Shown here piece by piece: positions 26,201-36,738 of a stretch of DNA of 64,000 nucleotides (within the stretch, counting starts at the first letter, position 1; each line of letters begins with the position of its first letter). Below the pieces are notes generated by a model. The model ran no database searches. It had not been told where the DNA came from and saw only the letters and a program-made list of their open reading frames with translations. This DNA comes from Typha latifolia (Eukaryota; Streptophyta; Magnoliopsida; Poales; Typhaceae): contig CM034106.1 of NCBI GenBank assembly GCA_019914945.1, positions 6,324,001-6,388,000 on the forward strand, given 5' to 3'. The translations under genes were made by a program, and so were the position numbers.

Positions 26201-29200
26201 AAGCACTTCTACACTAAGAAAGAAATATAACAGACCAAGATCTTTGAGAGAGAACCCACCACCAAGTTGATGAATCACATGTGAAACAAAAGTAGCATTA
26301 TTGCCTGTGATGATAAGATCATCTTCTTATACCAAAAAATTGATAGTAACTTGATTATGATTGTATATAAACAATGAGTAATTTGATTTGGAGTTGAAGA
26401 ACCCAAGTTCTAGAAGGCATTGGCTAATTTCTTGGTACCATGCCCGAGGGGCTTGCTTGAGGCCATAAATTGATTTAAGTAATCAATAAACATGAGACAG
26501 ATTGTTTAGATCAACAAATCCTAGTGGTTGAGTCATGTACACATCCTCAAGTAGTGTACCATGAAGAAAAGCATTGTTCACATCTAATTGACGTGAGGGC
26601 CAACCATGCATCACTGCTAAGGAGAGAATAATTCTTATTGGTTGCAGGTTTTATTACTGGACTAAAGGTCTTGATGTAGTCAAGACTTGGGCATTGATGA
26701 AACCCCTTAGCCACGAGTCTGGCCTTGTAGCGCTCGATGGAACCATCTGGATGTCGCTTGATCCTGAAAACCCATTTTCAACCTACAAGATTTTGATTTG
26801 TAGTTTTCGGAATTAATTCCCAAGTGCCTTATCACAATAAAGCATTAAATTCCTCTGATATGGTATGCCTCTAATTGGAATCCTTTAGGGCTTGCGAAAC
26901 ACATGTGGGTTCTATGGCAGGGATTAGAGGGTGTTTGGTAACAAAAAATGACTCTTTTGTCTTGAAAAATATTATTTGTAAAATGGGTGGTCATGGGATG
27001 TGTGCAGAGTGGAATGTGGGAAACAATGTTAAGTGTAGTGGAAGTTATAGAGGGAGATTGGCTGCAAAGAGGGTTCAAGGTCTACATTTGAAGAGGATAC
27101 ATATGGTGTTGCAGAGTTTTACGAACTAGATCTGGACTGATCCGTACATATGAAAAGTATAAAAATTTAAGTGGAGGGCCTCGTGAGTTAGGTAGGATTC
27201 TAATGGCTCTGGTTTCACCGGAATCGGAGGTCTGGATGAAAAGTTAAAAATAAAAAGGTGGAGATATGTCAGAGAGGGCAAAACGGTAATTATCTGACGT
27301 TGCGGTGGTCGTTAGAAGGTGGCGAACGGCCAAGGGCGGTGGTGGATGGTCGTATAGTAGGGTGGCTGCAGGAGATAGGAGGTGGCTAGGGTTTGGAAGC
27401 TTTGGAGGATCTACGGTTATAATCTACCCCTAGAAAGATAAAGATGATCTAACGACTATGATAAAATAGTAAAAACGGTAATAAGAAAATAACTAAACTC
27501 AATTAATTCTCAATGCTTAGATACTTGTATTCTTGCATGAATAACAAAGAAGCCTTGCCCCTCTATATATAGAGATGGGTACAATGAATCCTACTCAAAC
27601 TTAGCTCTAAAGGCTGACACAACTCAGATTAGGACTTGCCTTAAATGCTTACTTGACTTAATTAGACTTACCTTAAGGGTTGTTATGACTTATATAGATT
27701 TTCCTTAACTAGACTTGCCTTAAGCGTTGTCATGACTTATTTTGATTTACCTTAATAGCTCACATGACTAAATTAGACTCGGCTCGACTCTCGACTTAAC
27801 CCATGTGGTCCGATTGTAACAATCCACCATGCTTTTAACACCTTGTCCTCAAGGTTATTAGTCTCTCACGTCCTTGTACTCATACAACTTGTCGAGCCAA
27901 TCAGTGGATTCGGGTTCGTCTTCCTCGAGTCCACCTAACAACATGACGTGAGCTGGCTGGCGCTTGTAGTTATGGTCGGGGGTAAATCGATCATCACAAT
28001 AAAAACAAAAGCATTTTCTTCGGCGCTCTTCCAAGTCGCTGGGTACAAAGCGGCGCATGATTATCTTTTGGTTAGGCTGAGCCATTGGTGCAGGCTGAGT
28101 CGGGGCAGATACTGTCTCCAGTGGGCCATGGGCTTGGGTCGTCTTTCTTCTCTCCTCCTTGTGGATCTAGTTTAGCTAATCCAACTTGGACTCTATTAGG
28201 ACAGCTAAGGAGAAGGCCTCATAAGAAGTAGTGGGTCTCAAAGCCTTGACCTCAGTCTGAATGTTAGGCCTGAGCTTACTAATGAAGGTACTCTTTAGGG
28301 CCGAGTTAGACCAGTTAGTGACTCGGTTGCATATCCACTCAAACTTCTCCTGGTAAGCTCAAACTGTTGTTGACTGAATCAGCTTAGTCAACATGGCCTG
28401 AAAGTCCTCGTACAGTGTCGGACTGAACCAAGCACAAATCGCATCTGCAAAGTCCTGCCACGACTCGAATGGTCGAGTCTGCTCAACCAACTGGTACCAC
28501 CTAATCGCCATGCCCTCCAAGTAAAATGAGGCTAGCTGGACCTTCTAGTGGTCGGCGTGTCATGGTACGTGAAAAACTGCTCTACTAGATAGGTCCAGTC
28601 TAGCGGGTCTCCTCTAGAAAATTTTGAAAAATCAAGCTTGATGGTCTAAGTTTGGATCCCAAAATGTGGTCTGTCATCATGGGCGAAGTGACCTCGGGGA
28701 CAAGGTTGGTCTTATGGGTCATAGGACCATGGGTTTGGCTCATGTCGCCCTTGGGTTACACGCGGGTTTAGCTCAGTCTAACGACGTGGGCCCACCGATT
28801 TATTCCACCATTCTTCCTCGGACTTGTACTCATGCTTAGGGTCCTGTTCGTGGGTTTCAAACTGGTTCACATGAGGTGGTCGAACCGATTCATAAAAATT
28901 TGGCCTGCCTCAAAAAGTGTGCACTTCATCTCCTTCATTCCAATAACCTACCCCAACCCTATGGATGCCACCACAGGGTGCCTGGGTGGCGGCGGCTGGG
29001 TTCGGTCGAGAGTCGCCGACAGTCAACTCCTGGCTAGTCCTCATGGCGGTGGAACGGCGGTGGCAGGTGGTGGAGGACCAAACTCAAGCTCGGGCTCGAG
29101 TTTGTGCAGCGGTGGCCCTAGTGTGTCGCTGGTCGGTACACCGGCCTCCGGCAGCTACGGAAGGGACCAGTAGCCCCACTACAGGGCTGTGGCTGTCAGG

Positions 29201-31673
29201 TTTGGTCACCCGACGATCACCTGCGGCTGCGGTGGCCACCAATGGTCGGCAATCGGCCCGAGAAATTCTCCATGGTCACTGGTGGGCGTGGGAGTGTTGG
29301 AACCGCAGCCACTAGCCATAGGTTTGCTGCAGCGAGAACCGCCGTTGTTGACGGTCTTCCAACCGGTGCCGGCGCGAACAGTGGTCGAGGCTTGAGTGCG
29401 GGTGTCCCATGGGAGGAATGGAACGTGGCGACGGGGGTCGGGAGCGACCGGATGGTTGTTGGTGGGAGGCTAGGGTTTTTAGCCCTAGCTCCCACCGCGA
29501 GTGGGGAAGACAGCTCGGGGGCCGTCTTTGGCGACTGCTTCAGCATCGATGCGGCAATGGGCTCGGCCTACAGGGACAAAAGCATTCCTCCATGACCGGA
29601 GGAAGAGTTCTCACTGGCAATTGGGTCTCCTCTCCACCTCCTTCACGACTTGAAGTTGGTGGCCATGGTTGGGCTATTTTCGCCGTGGCCAACGGCGCTG
29701 GCAGCACATGTCGATGGAGGGCGGCTAGTAGGACTAGATCGAATCCTTAAGGGCAGTTTGGATCTTCTTTGCATTCTCTTTCGACTCGGCCGAAAATGCT
29801 TTAAAAAAAGCTTTTGCCCACGCCGGTGGCTCGTCAACAATCGTTGCTAGGGTTGGAGGGGGTGCCAAATCAATCTTTCACAGGAACGGAGATGAGATCG
29901 TTGTCCTCCATGGTCGATCCCTCCTCGTTGGCCTTGGAACACGTGTTAATCATCTTCCGAGGAATGTTGGCTCTGATATCAATGTTATGAACCAGATCTG
30001 TACGTAAAAAAAATTATAAAAATTTAGATAGATGTAGCCTCGTGAGTTAGGCTTCTAATGACTCTAGTTTTACCTAAATCGGAGGTCAAGATGAAAAGTT
30101 AAAAATAAAAAGGTAGAGATAGGTCAGAGAGGGCAAAATGATAATTATCTGATGTTGCGGCAGTCGTCAAAGGGTGGCGGACGGCCAAGGGCGGTGGTGG
30201 ATGGCCATATAGTAGGTTGACTGCTAGAGATAGGAGGTGGCTAGGGTTTAGAAGTTTTGGAGGATCTAAGACTATAATCTACCCCTAGAAAGGTAAAGAC
30301 GATTTAACGAACTATGATAAAATAGTAAATATGGTAATAAGAAAATAACTAAACTTAATTAGTTGTCAATGCTTCAATACTTGGATTCTTGCATGAATAA
30401 TAAAGAAGTCCTGCCCCTCTATATATAGAGGTACGATACAATCAGTCCTATTCGGACTTAGCCCTAAAGGCTGGCACGACTCGAATTAGGATTTATTTTA
30501 AAGGCTTACATAACTAAATTGGACTTGTCTGCTTAATTAATTAGACTTATCTTAGTAAAATAATAGACAAAAATTAAATTTTTCTTTATGGATGGTACAC
30601 ATGAGGTGTCTGATTTTAATGTTGCAAGAAGGAGATGATAAATGCATAGAACCCACATGAGTTTTGTTAAACCCAATCCATCACCAATGACCACCTCATT
30701 TGTTCCATTGTACTCACTGTGGATAGAAAGATTAAAAATATCAGAGGTGATGTTATGGGAAGTAGTAGAGGTGATGTTATGCCGTGGCTATGAGTGGCAT
30801 CACAGCCTCACAGACTGAGGAAAATATAGCATGGAGAAGGAGCTTATCTTGTTGATACCAATGGTGATAGAAAGCATCTTGTGCTACTTCTTTGTCCGAG
30901 GAAGGCTCACTTCTTATTAGGCACTTTTAGAGTACCATCAAGATATCCTTAGAGATCATATCCAATCAATAAGGACATGAACTGTGCTCGCCATGATGGG
31001 AAGTTGGTGGGGTTCAATTCCAGAGGTAACTGAGAACTGCCATTAATTGAGATAAGGTGTGTCTCACTAGAAGTAGAAGGATTGGAACCAGTTGTCAAGG
31101 GAGTATTGGGTGAGCTCATGGTAATAAAGAGGATCAATGAACACTCGTAGAAGATTTTTCTAGCTCTGATGCCATAAAGAATTAGACACACATTTGGATA
31201 TGAATTTCACACACTAGTATTAAGGATTCAGAGAATATATATAATGATACAATGAGCAGAAACTATTTTGGCAAGCATGTGATCTAATGGTAAAAATTTA
31301 GAAAAGAAAACAAGCAATCTTGTGCCTTATTTATATAAAGAATGTAAGAAGGAATAGAAGGTGTACACGTCATTGTTGTGTAATAATCTTGTAGCGTGAT
31401 TCATGCACATTTATTACTGTGCAATAATCTTTTACCTTGATTCATGCGCGTTAAAATATATTTCCTTATTATATGAACCCTGTGATAGTTTCATATAAGG
31501 TTCTGGAGGTTAGGCCAACTTCGGTCTAAAATTGATATTTGTTTAGGACACTAATTAAAATAATTTGGTAAATTTGCTCAATCTAGCCCTTCAGAATGTT
31601 GGTACCATCATGAACTGTTTGTATCCTAATGCATCGACCAACAGGTTCTTTTGTGCTGCACATAGAAGCATAA
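23227..31673 (+). CDS. TRS33: TRAPP complex subunit 6 (Trs33/TRAPPC6 family), 4 exons
   Basis: Small core subunit of the TRAPP tethering complex, which in other eukaryotes acts with the Rab1/Ypt1 GTPase in ER-Golgi and Golgi traffic. Exons are 23227-23378, 25081-25198, 25278-25509 and 31645-31673. All three introns have GT...AG ends and the frame is kept (phases 2, 0, 1), giving 176 residues plus stop, close to the usual size of plant homologues. The N-terminus [16 protein letters not shown], then [10 protein letters not shown], '[16 protein letters not shown]', '[13 protein letters not shown]', and the Bet3-superfamily glycine signature in [14 protein letters not shown] followed by [12 protein letters not shown] are clear. 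The ATG chosen starts the conserved block. The last exon supplies only SFVLHIEA. Intron 3 (6,135 bp) holds a decayed copia element with another retroelement inside it. No break is seen in the coding sequence. Confidence 0.93.
25737..25820 (-). mobile_element. Truncated 3' LTR of the copia element in TRAPPC6 intron 3
   Basis: 'aaagaattagac.cacatttg.atatgaatt.cacacacta' (25741 on) matches the 5' LTR end at 31176 in the same orientation. Only about 75 bp remain before pol sequence begins, so most of the 3' LTR and the end of pol are deleted. Confidence 0.65.
25821..27116 (-). pseudogene. Copia pol remnant (reverse transcriptase, start of RNase H)
   Basis: Reading downwards on the minus strand: a pre-RT linker with 'HPMTTHF.NNIFQ' (about 27000), HLVGCKWVF-like and [20 protein letters not shown] pieces (about 26760-26690), [11 protein letters not shown] (about 26590), [14 protein letters not shown] (about 26480), then the catalytic block, where the codon before EDD is a stop (about 26330), and finally '[20 protein letters not shown]' (25870-25940) at the RT/RNase H junction. 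Frames are broken by stops and shifts. Gag remainder, protease and integrase are absent: the sequence jumps at 27116 into the gag-only element. Antisense to the host gene. Confidence 0.82.
27117..27821 (-). repeat. 3' LTR of the gag-only element
   Basis: On + it starts at 'ttttacgaactagatctgg' and ends 'ccgattgtaaca'. Contains 'ctctatatatagagatggg' (27561-27579), a TATA-like site for minus-strand transcription. Several 'ttaagg.ttg.catgactta' words repeat near its outer end (27650-27780). Confidence 0.8.
27858..29900 (-). pseudogene. Chromovirus gag, nearly readable, with zinc knuckle
   Basis: The minus-strand frames, with a few shifts, spell a Ty3/gypsy gag (retrotrans_gag): pieces include KLDFSKF near 28620, [13 protein letters not shown] (about 28600), '[19 protein letters not shown]' (about 28500-28450), and '[20 protein letters not shown]' (about 28300-28240). 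The C-terminus at 27858-28085 carries [13 protein letters not shown], a zinc knuckle in which the last cysteine position has been lost. The 5' third (28790-29900) is GC-rich and encodes proline/alanine-rich linker. Frames on the + strand at 28832-29750 are shadows of this gag. Confidence 0.72.
29983..30554 (-). repeat. 5' LTR of the gag-only element (truncated)
   Basis: Starts on + at TGTTATGAACCAGATCTG and runs parallel to 27117-27690, with the same 'ggtggctagggttt', 'taatctacccctagaaag' and 'ctatatatagagg' landmarks. It stops at 'ttagacttatctta'; copia gag begins directly after. Confidence 0.8.
30555..31170 (-). pseudogene. Copia gag N-terminus
   Basis: Minus-strand frame from about 31119 down to 30949 begins [19 protein letters not shown] and continues [20 protein letters not shown], the conserved start of the copia gag (UBN2-type) domain. 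It continues with breaks to about 30600 ([19 protein letters not shown] sequence) and ends at the junction with the gag-only element. The PBS 'tggcatcagagct' lies just upstream at 31154-31170. Belongs with the pol remnant at 25821-27116. Confidence 0.78.
31171..31545 (-). repeat. 5' LTR of the copia element in TRAPPC6 intron 3
   Basis: From the PBS side ('aaagaattagacacacatttgg') up to about 31500-31545; the outer boundary was not resolved. Contains 'cttatttatataaag' as a TATA-like site. The first 75 bp match the stub at 25741. Confidence 0.6.
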
Positions 31674-32531
31674 TGCATCCGTTGCTGCACGAGAGAGAAG
31701 CTAAATGGAACTACTCATGGCTCGATGGGATGGATTCAAATACGGAGTGCGAATATTAAGGGTTACAGTCTTGCAAGCATTCTTAGGTTTTTTTTTTCTT
31801 TTTTTTGGTACTTCACAGTTGCAGGAGGAACCGTCTCTACATCTAACTTTTAGTATTAGTACTTCTTTTGATTTACTCTTTTGGCTGGCCATTTTTATCT
31901 TCAGTGAATATGGGGACATTTCTTAATTCAAAGCGTAGTTTGTTCAAATTAAGTTTGTATTCTTGTGTTAAACAGCGATGTTTTTGTTCTAATTGAGTCT
32001 GGGAGTTGTCTCAGAAATTAAAGAAATTTTTTTACGTAATTGCCACCTAAATCTTTCAAAATATTATAATTACCATCACAATTTTCAAAATATTATAAAT
32101 TATCACTGAAATTAACAAATTCTTTCAAAAATATTTTTTGTTAGTTAAATCTAACTAATCATAATTAATACTGAACTTAGACTCAAGAAAGATAATTTTC
32201 CCCTTACATAAATTGTTTAAAAAATAATTTAACAGCTATCTCATTGTTTATCAATACAATAGAACAAGGAAAATATGGTCTTTTATGCACGATAAAAATC
32301 TCATTTTTTTCTAGCCGCATTTGACAAATTGCTGTAACTTGTATTTTACATTATTAAGTGAGATAATGCTACTTGTATTTTACATTATTACATAAATGTT
32401 GCTAGTTGCCTTCTATTGGCACTATTTTTATTATTTGCAAATCGAGCCAGATAATTTAGTGAATATATACAAAGAAATATCCTGCTATTAGATCTGATAG
32501 TTAAATTTAACCTAACATCTGGGTTAAATTA
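31674..32531. other. 3' flank of the TRAPPC6 gene, no further gene seen
   Basis: Probable 3' UTR to about 32030, with AATAAA-like 'aattaaag' at 32018-32025. Beyond this is AT-rich sequence with no open frame of note and no recognised repeat. Confidence 0.5.
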
Positions 32532-32997
32532 TGTAACACCTGCCACCAAACATATGCTCCTCACCTAGGTAGAACCCACATAATTACCACGTGACCTACT
32601 GATTAATATTTCAACAAAATATATAAGCAAAAAGCTCACATTTCCACAAATAAAATAGATAAAAAGAAGCCCATAATATCGTAAGCCACAACAAGCCCTA
32701 AAATACATATCCTTAGACAGATGAAATTGCCTATACAGGAGCCACAAACCATCTATCTTAATTTACAAGAATAAATAAATAAGAAAAAATAATGATAATT
32801 CTTCGACAGCTCTGCCACGAATAATGGCTCAATTATAAAAATATTTTCACCAGAAGGTGCTGAATAATAAGGATCAATAAGTAAATATGAATATGCATCA
32901 AATCAATGCGTCAAGATCTCATACTCAACATATTCATCTAATGCTTACATGCGTTGGCAATCAATAACCTATCATGCATTAATTTAGACTATCAAGT

Positions 32998-33688
32998 TGA
33001 TATGAACTGAGCGTCTGCTACTTGATCAAGCTCGGATACAGGAAAGCAGTCCACGCAGTCGGAAGAAAATTAATCACAAAATATTCTACCATAGACAGAA
33101 AATTACGAAACCAATAGTGGTGGATCCACAACTTCCTGATCTACTTGTTTGGTATTCACACCCTCCGGGGATTCTGACTGTAGCTAGGACTAAAATACAC
33201 AAAATATGAGGTGAGGGTGGAGATGATGGGTGATGGTGATGATGGGGTGAGGGATGATAATGGTGATAGGATGGGTGGCTCATGGTGTTTAGGAAATAAG
33301 GATGAGCGGGGAGAAGTTGGTCGAGATCCCAAGGAGGAGGGAGGACTCAACGATTGAGGGGGATTAGAGGTCATTGGCGTCAAGATGGCATACGGCTAGG
33401 GCTTGAACGAAGAGGAAGAAGAATTAGGGTAGAGAGGAAGGGAAGGGATAGAAAATTAATATTCATTCATAATACCTCTTTGGGTTGCCTTCCACATCTT
33501 AAGAGGCAAACCTAACAAGCCAAAATGGCAAATAATAATCCTAGAAATAATGAATTCTCGTCGACCATATTCGAACGGGGTCGAGCACGTTCAAACGCGT
33601 AATTCACATTCACTGTCGATGCGAAAGTATGTAAGCATTTGCACGTGGACGTTCGAACGGGGTTGAGTGCGTTTGAATGCACAAAATG

Positions 33689-33689
<1 letters not shown>
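32998..33689 (-). repeat. Chromovirus 3' LTR (truncated)
   Basis: Begins on + with TGATATGAACTGAGCGTC and parallels 36739 onwards: 'ggaaagcagtccacgcagt', 'ttcctgatctac', 'gaagttggtcgagatccc', 'cggctagggcttg', 'ttaagaggc.aacctaacaa', then the TTCGAA-rich part. It stops where the CT tract of copy E begins (33690). Confidence 0.75.
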
Positions 33690-33737
<48 letters not shown>

Positions 33738-33886
33738 CTGAGCTCGAGCTCGTCGGAGCTGAGCCGCTGGCTGGCCAGCAGCGGCCAGTGCCCTCCCCGC
33801 CGGCCCGGATCCGCAACCTCCTCCTTCACCTTCTCTCTTTCTTCTCTTCCTTTTCTTCTTCTTCTTCTTCTTCTTCTTCTTCTTCT

Positions 33887-33922
<36 letters not shown>

Positions 33923-33923
33923 T
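33690..33923. repeat. (CT)n, (TTC)n and (TTTC)n microsatellites
   Basis: CT run 33690-33735, TTC run 33857-33890, TTTC run to 33923, all in copy E. They create long serine/leucine frames on + and arginine/glutamate frames on -, none of them genes. Confidence 0.92.
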
Positions 33924-33960
33924 CCTCCTTCCTCAGCTCCTTCTCCTTCTTTCTACACAG

Positions 33961-34013
33961 TGCTGGGCTCGACCCAGCATTGTAGCAGGCAGTGCTGGGT
34001 CGAGCCCAGCACT
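33961..34013. repeat. Two GC-rich palindromes in tandem
   Basis: TGCTGGG-CTCGA-CCCAGCA at 33961-33979 and AGTGCTGGG-TCGAG-CCCAGCACT at 33991-34013 each form a perfect stem of 7 and 9 bp, and are inverse to each other in the loop. Copy C has one weaker version. Confidence 0.85.
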
Positions 34014-35310
34014 GATGGCAGAATTTAATTAATTAATTAATTAATTAATTTATTTATTTATTTATGTTATTTATTTAGGCATTTTTCTTCTTAATTAGTG
34101 CAAGTAGATTATTTAGACATTAACTATTTTAATAATATTATATATCCTTCAATATAATTTTATTAATGATAATTTTTATAATTAATGATTAATTAGGTAT
34201 AAATATAGGTAATACTTATATTTATTTATTTATATATCTATTAGATTAATACATAGATTTGTAAATTATAATTATTAGATTTATATTCTAATACCCTCAT
34301 CATATATATTTTAAGTATTTCTATTAATTTTATGATTATTCTGCAACAAATAAAATACTAAGCTTATTTAGTTATTTATTTATTATTTTATCGAGTAAAA
34401 ATAGCATTGTCCCTAATTAATCAAGATAGTGTATGAATTATAAAATTAATTATAATTAGACCTTGTCTATACTTATAGTTATTTAGCCTTTTATTTTATT
34501 TTATAATTATATATTTAGAAATACTCTCATATAAAAGGAAAGAGGCCTCTTCTCCTTATGTTATAACTAACATTTTATAATAATAATATAATTATAGTAT
34601 TTGAATCGTATCTATATTATAGCTCTAGTTATGTAATCAAAAATAAAGAAAAGTGATTCTAAACCTAATAAATCTTTATATTTTAATTAAATTAATTCTA
34701 ACTAGATAAACAGCTAACATCATACTACTTAAATATTTCAAATCCCGAACCTCTTATTTGAGACCCCGTGGACCTTGCTAGCGATGAGTGTCACTCGGTT
34801 AACTAACGGATGTGAGAGATGCGTGGTTTGTATCTTCTGATCAAACTGTGAGTAGTCTTATCCCCTATACACCTTTCTCAAATTATGTTATATTATATAT
34901 TATGTACATGCATGTTTTGGCCTCCAGCATGATTATATGACTTTCTCTATTAATGATTATAGTCGAGCATATTTTATCATGCATTTGATTAGGCTGATCT
35001 GAGATAAGAGTACATTGGTGATATATAGAGATGATTATACTATTATAGTTTTTATGTTGGGATGATCTCTATCATGAGTATGCAGGTGATAGACTAGCAA
35101 AAGTATACATGTGTTAGATACATGGTTAGAGTCGGCATTGCATCATTGTTCTCTTGGCTTCTTTACCACCTAAATTCCTGAGTTGCATGATCTATTGCAG
35201 TACTAGATATATGCATATGATTTATCATGTATAGAAAATCATAAAAGTACATGTGTATGTGATGTGATGTGATGGCTAAAACGGTATCTGGTTCGGACTG
35301 GTAATGGACA

Positions 35311-35620
35311 TACTCTTAGCGTATAGCAGAGTATGGTGATGGCTGATGGTTGTACTCTTAGCATATGACAGGGTATAACTATCATTGATATACCCTTAGC
35401 GTATGGTAGGGTATGATTACTTTCTTCTGAAAACCACCACCACCACAACCATCTCCTCCTTCTACAGTACTACTACTGCCTCCGCTCATAGCGATTATCC
35501 TAGCTTTCCTTTTAGACCCTTAGCGTATGGCAGGGTATGATTTATCTATAGAGATACCCTTAGCGTATGGCAGGGTATGATTTATCAATAGAGATACTCT
35601 TAGTGTATGACATAGTATGC
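35311..35620. repeat. Array of six hairpin units in copy E
   Basis: Units of about 26 bp of the form ATACCCTTAGCGTATGGCAGGGTATGA at 35311, 35353, 35391, 35515, 35554 and 35594. Each has ACCCT ... AGGGT arms. Copies A, B, C and D hold only two related units each. Confidence 0.85.
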
Positions 35621-36394
35621 TTTGAGCTTGTGACATAATTTATATCGAGTTTGAGGCCAGGTACTGTAGTCCAGCACGGTGGATGATATTCAGAGTTGAG
35701 ACGGATGATTGTGATAGTGAGAGATATGTGGATTATATCTAGCTTTGACATATACGATTATCTAGTGGTTGGCATGTATCATGCATCATCATTGATGTGA
35801 CTAGTATCATTGGATCATAATTGTTATACATGATATGTTGTTATATTCGGTGATGTTATATGATAATTTCATCATGTGATATATTTTTGGTTGAGGATAT
35901 AATATGCTTATTCATGAGAATTGATTTCATTCATATATATGTCATTGATGATACATATATACATGCTCATACATGGCATCATGCTGCTTTTTGATTCATA
36001 TTATCTAGTATATGATTTACTCTCTGTTTGGCATCACTGATTCAGGGTAAGATCTATTCACTGAGCCTTTTGCTCATGACTCTCCTTATTTCTTTTCTAA
36101 CCCCCATAGATATTATGGTACGTGATACCGACTCGAGATATTCCAAGGAGATATTTTAGAAAAATGAGGTGAGCTATAGACGCGAGATGGTATAGAAGAT
36201 AGTTTAATCAGATATTGAGTTGTACCATTATTTTATATGTGTACTTCATTGTATAGATGATAATTAGTATATTAAAGGTCAGACTATAGTGTACTCTTGT
36301 ATCAGTTGTTTAGTTGTACCTTAATCATTTATTATGGCCTGTGTGGGTCCTACCAGATTAATCAGTGGTCTAGTGTATATTATTGTGGACTTGG

Positions 36395-36706
36395 CTAAGA
36401 CCTGCCAAAGGAGGGGAAGTGAGGGTGGGCACGTGCCCCGCCCAATTTTTTTAAGGTGTTATAGTCGTACCCCTTGGTGTGCCCAAGAGGACTTGGGTCA
36501 TCGCTTCCATCGACGCTTGCATGGCTCATTGCTTCTCCATCATGTCCATGAACATCTTGATCAAATCTGAGTTGATTGTAGAAGTTGTTGGAGAAGTCTA
36601 GACCGATGAGTTTAGGTTTGCCTATGATATGATAATATCTGTGGCATCTCCCCTCAACAGAGGTGCCTTCATTTGGTCTCAACACCATAGATCTAGTTGT
36701 TGGCAT
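36395..36706 (-). pseudogene. Chromovirus gag N-terminus
   Basis: Frame starts MPTTRSMVLRPNEGTSVEG just after the PBS, as gypsy gag proteins do, and runs about 85 codons to KGYDYNTLKK before entering unrelated sequence near 36440 and then copy E. The rest of gag and all of pol are lost. Belongs with the LTRs at 36739-37644 and 32998-33689. Confidence 0.65.
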
Positions 36707-36719
36707 GGTGTCCGAGGAA

Positions 36720-36738
36720 CGGTGTTTCTAATACCACT
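36720..36738 (-). other. Primer binding site of the chromovirus
   Basis: On the minus strand 'aagtggtattagaaacacc' follows the LTR end. It is a mutated form of the TGGTATCAGAGC site that pairs with initiator methionine tRNA. Confidence 0.6.

Larger units (their letters stand above)
27117..30554 (-). mobile_element. Gag-only chromovirus derivative (TR-GAG-like), nested in copia
   Basis: Two LTRs in direct orientation (27117-27821 and 29983-30554) bracket 2.1 kb that encodes gag only. The PBS, 'ttgatatcagagccaac' on the minus strand (29967-29982), complements the 3' end of initiator methionine tRNA as in most plant LTR elements. The 3' end of the internal part reads as gag zinc knuckle, then a few codons resembling the end of a gypsy pol (LINLEDKVL), then the polypurine stretch at about 27822-27850. 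Protease, RT, RNase H and integrase are missing, so it would have needed enzymes from a full-length relative. The right LTR is truncated by about 130 bp at the 30554 junction. Confidence 0.8.
33690..36393 (-). mobile_element. Long LTR family, copy E (both ends truncated)
   Basis: Same order as copy C on the + strand: CT tract, 'gctcgtcggagctgagccgctgg', TTC/TTTC tracts, GC-rich palindromes, AT-rich DNA, 'gagtagtcttatcccctatac', a hairpin array, 'ggtaagatctattcactgagcc', ending 'gtgtatattattgtggacttgg'. Both outer ends (TGTAACAACC side and TTACA side) are missing, so it joins chromovirus sequence directly on both sides. Confidence 0.75.

Noticed and set aside
28832..29850. Overlapping GC-rich frames on both strands, up to 117 codons
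   Set aside because: They fall in the 5' part of the gag-only element; + strand frames are shadows, and minus frames are gag linker.
33512..34028. Frames of 68-129 codons with Ser/Leu or Arg/Glu runs
   Set aside because: Produced by (CT)n, (TTC)n and (TTTC)n tracts in copy E.
35311..35620. CRISPR array, because of regularly repeated palindromic units
   Set aside because: Spacers are irregular and themselves related, the units vary, and the context is a plant LTR; kept as an LTR hairpin array.
36334..36570. 78-codon + strand frame
   Set aside because: Spans the junction between LTR copy E and chromovirus gag and is antisense to the readable gag frame.
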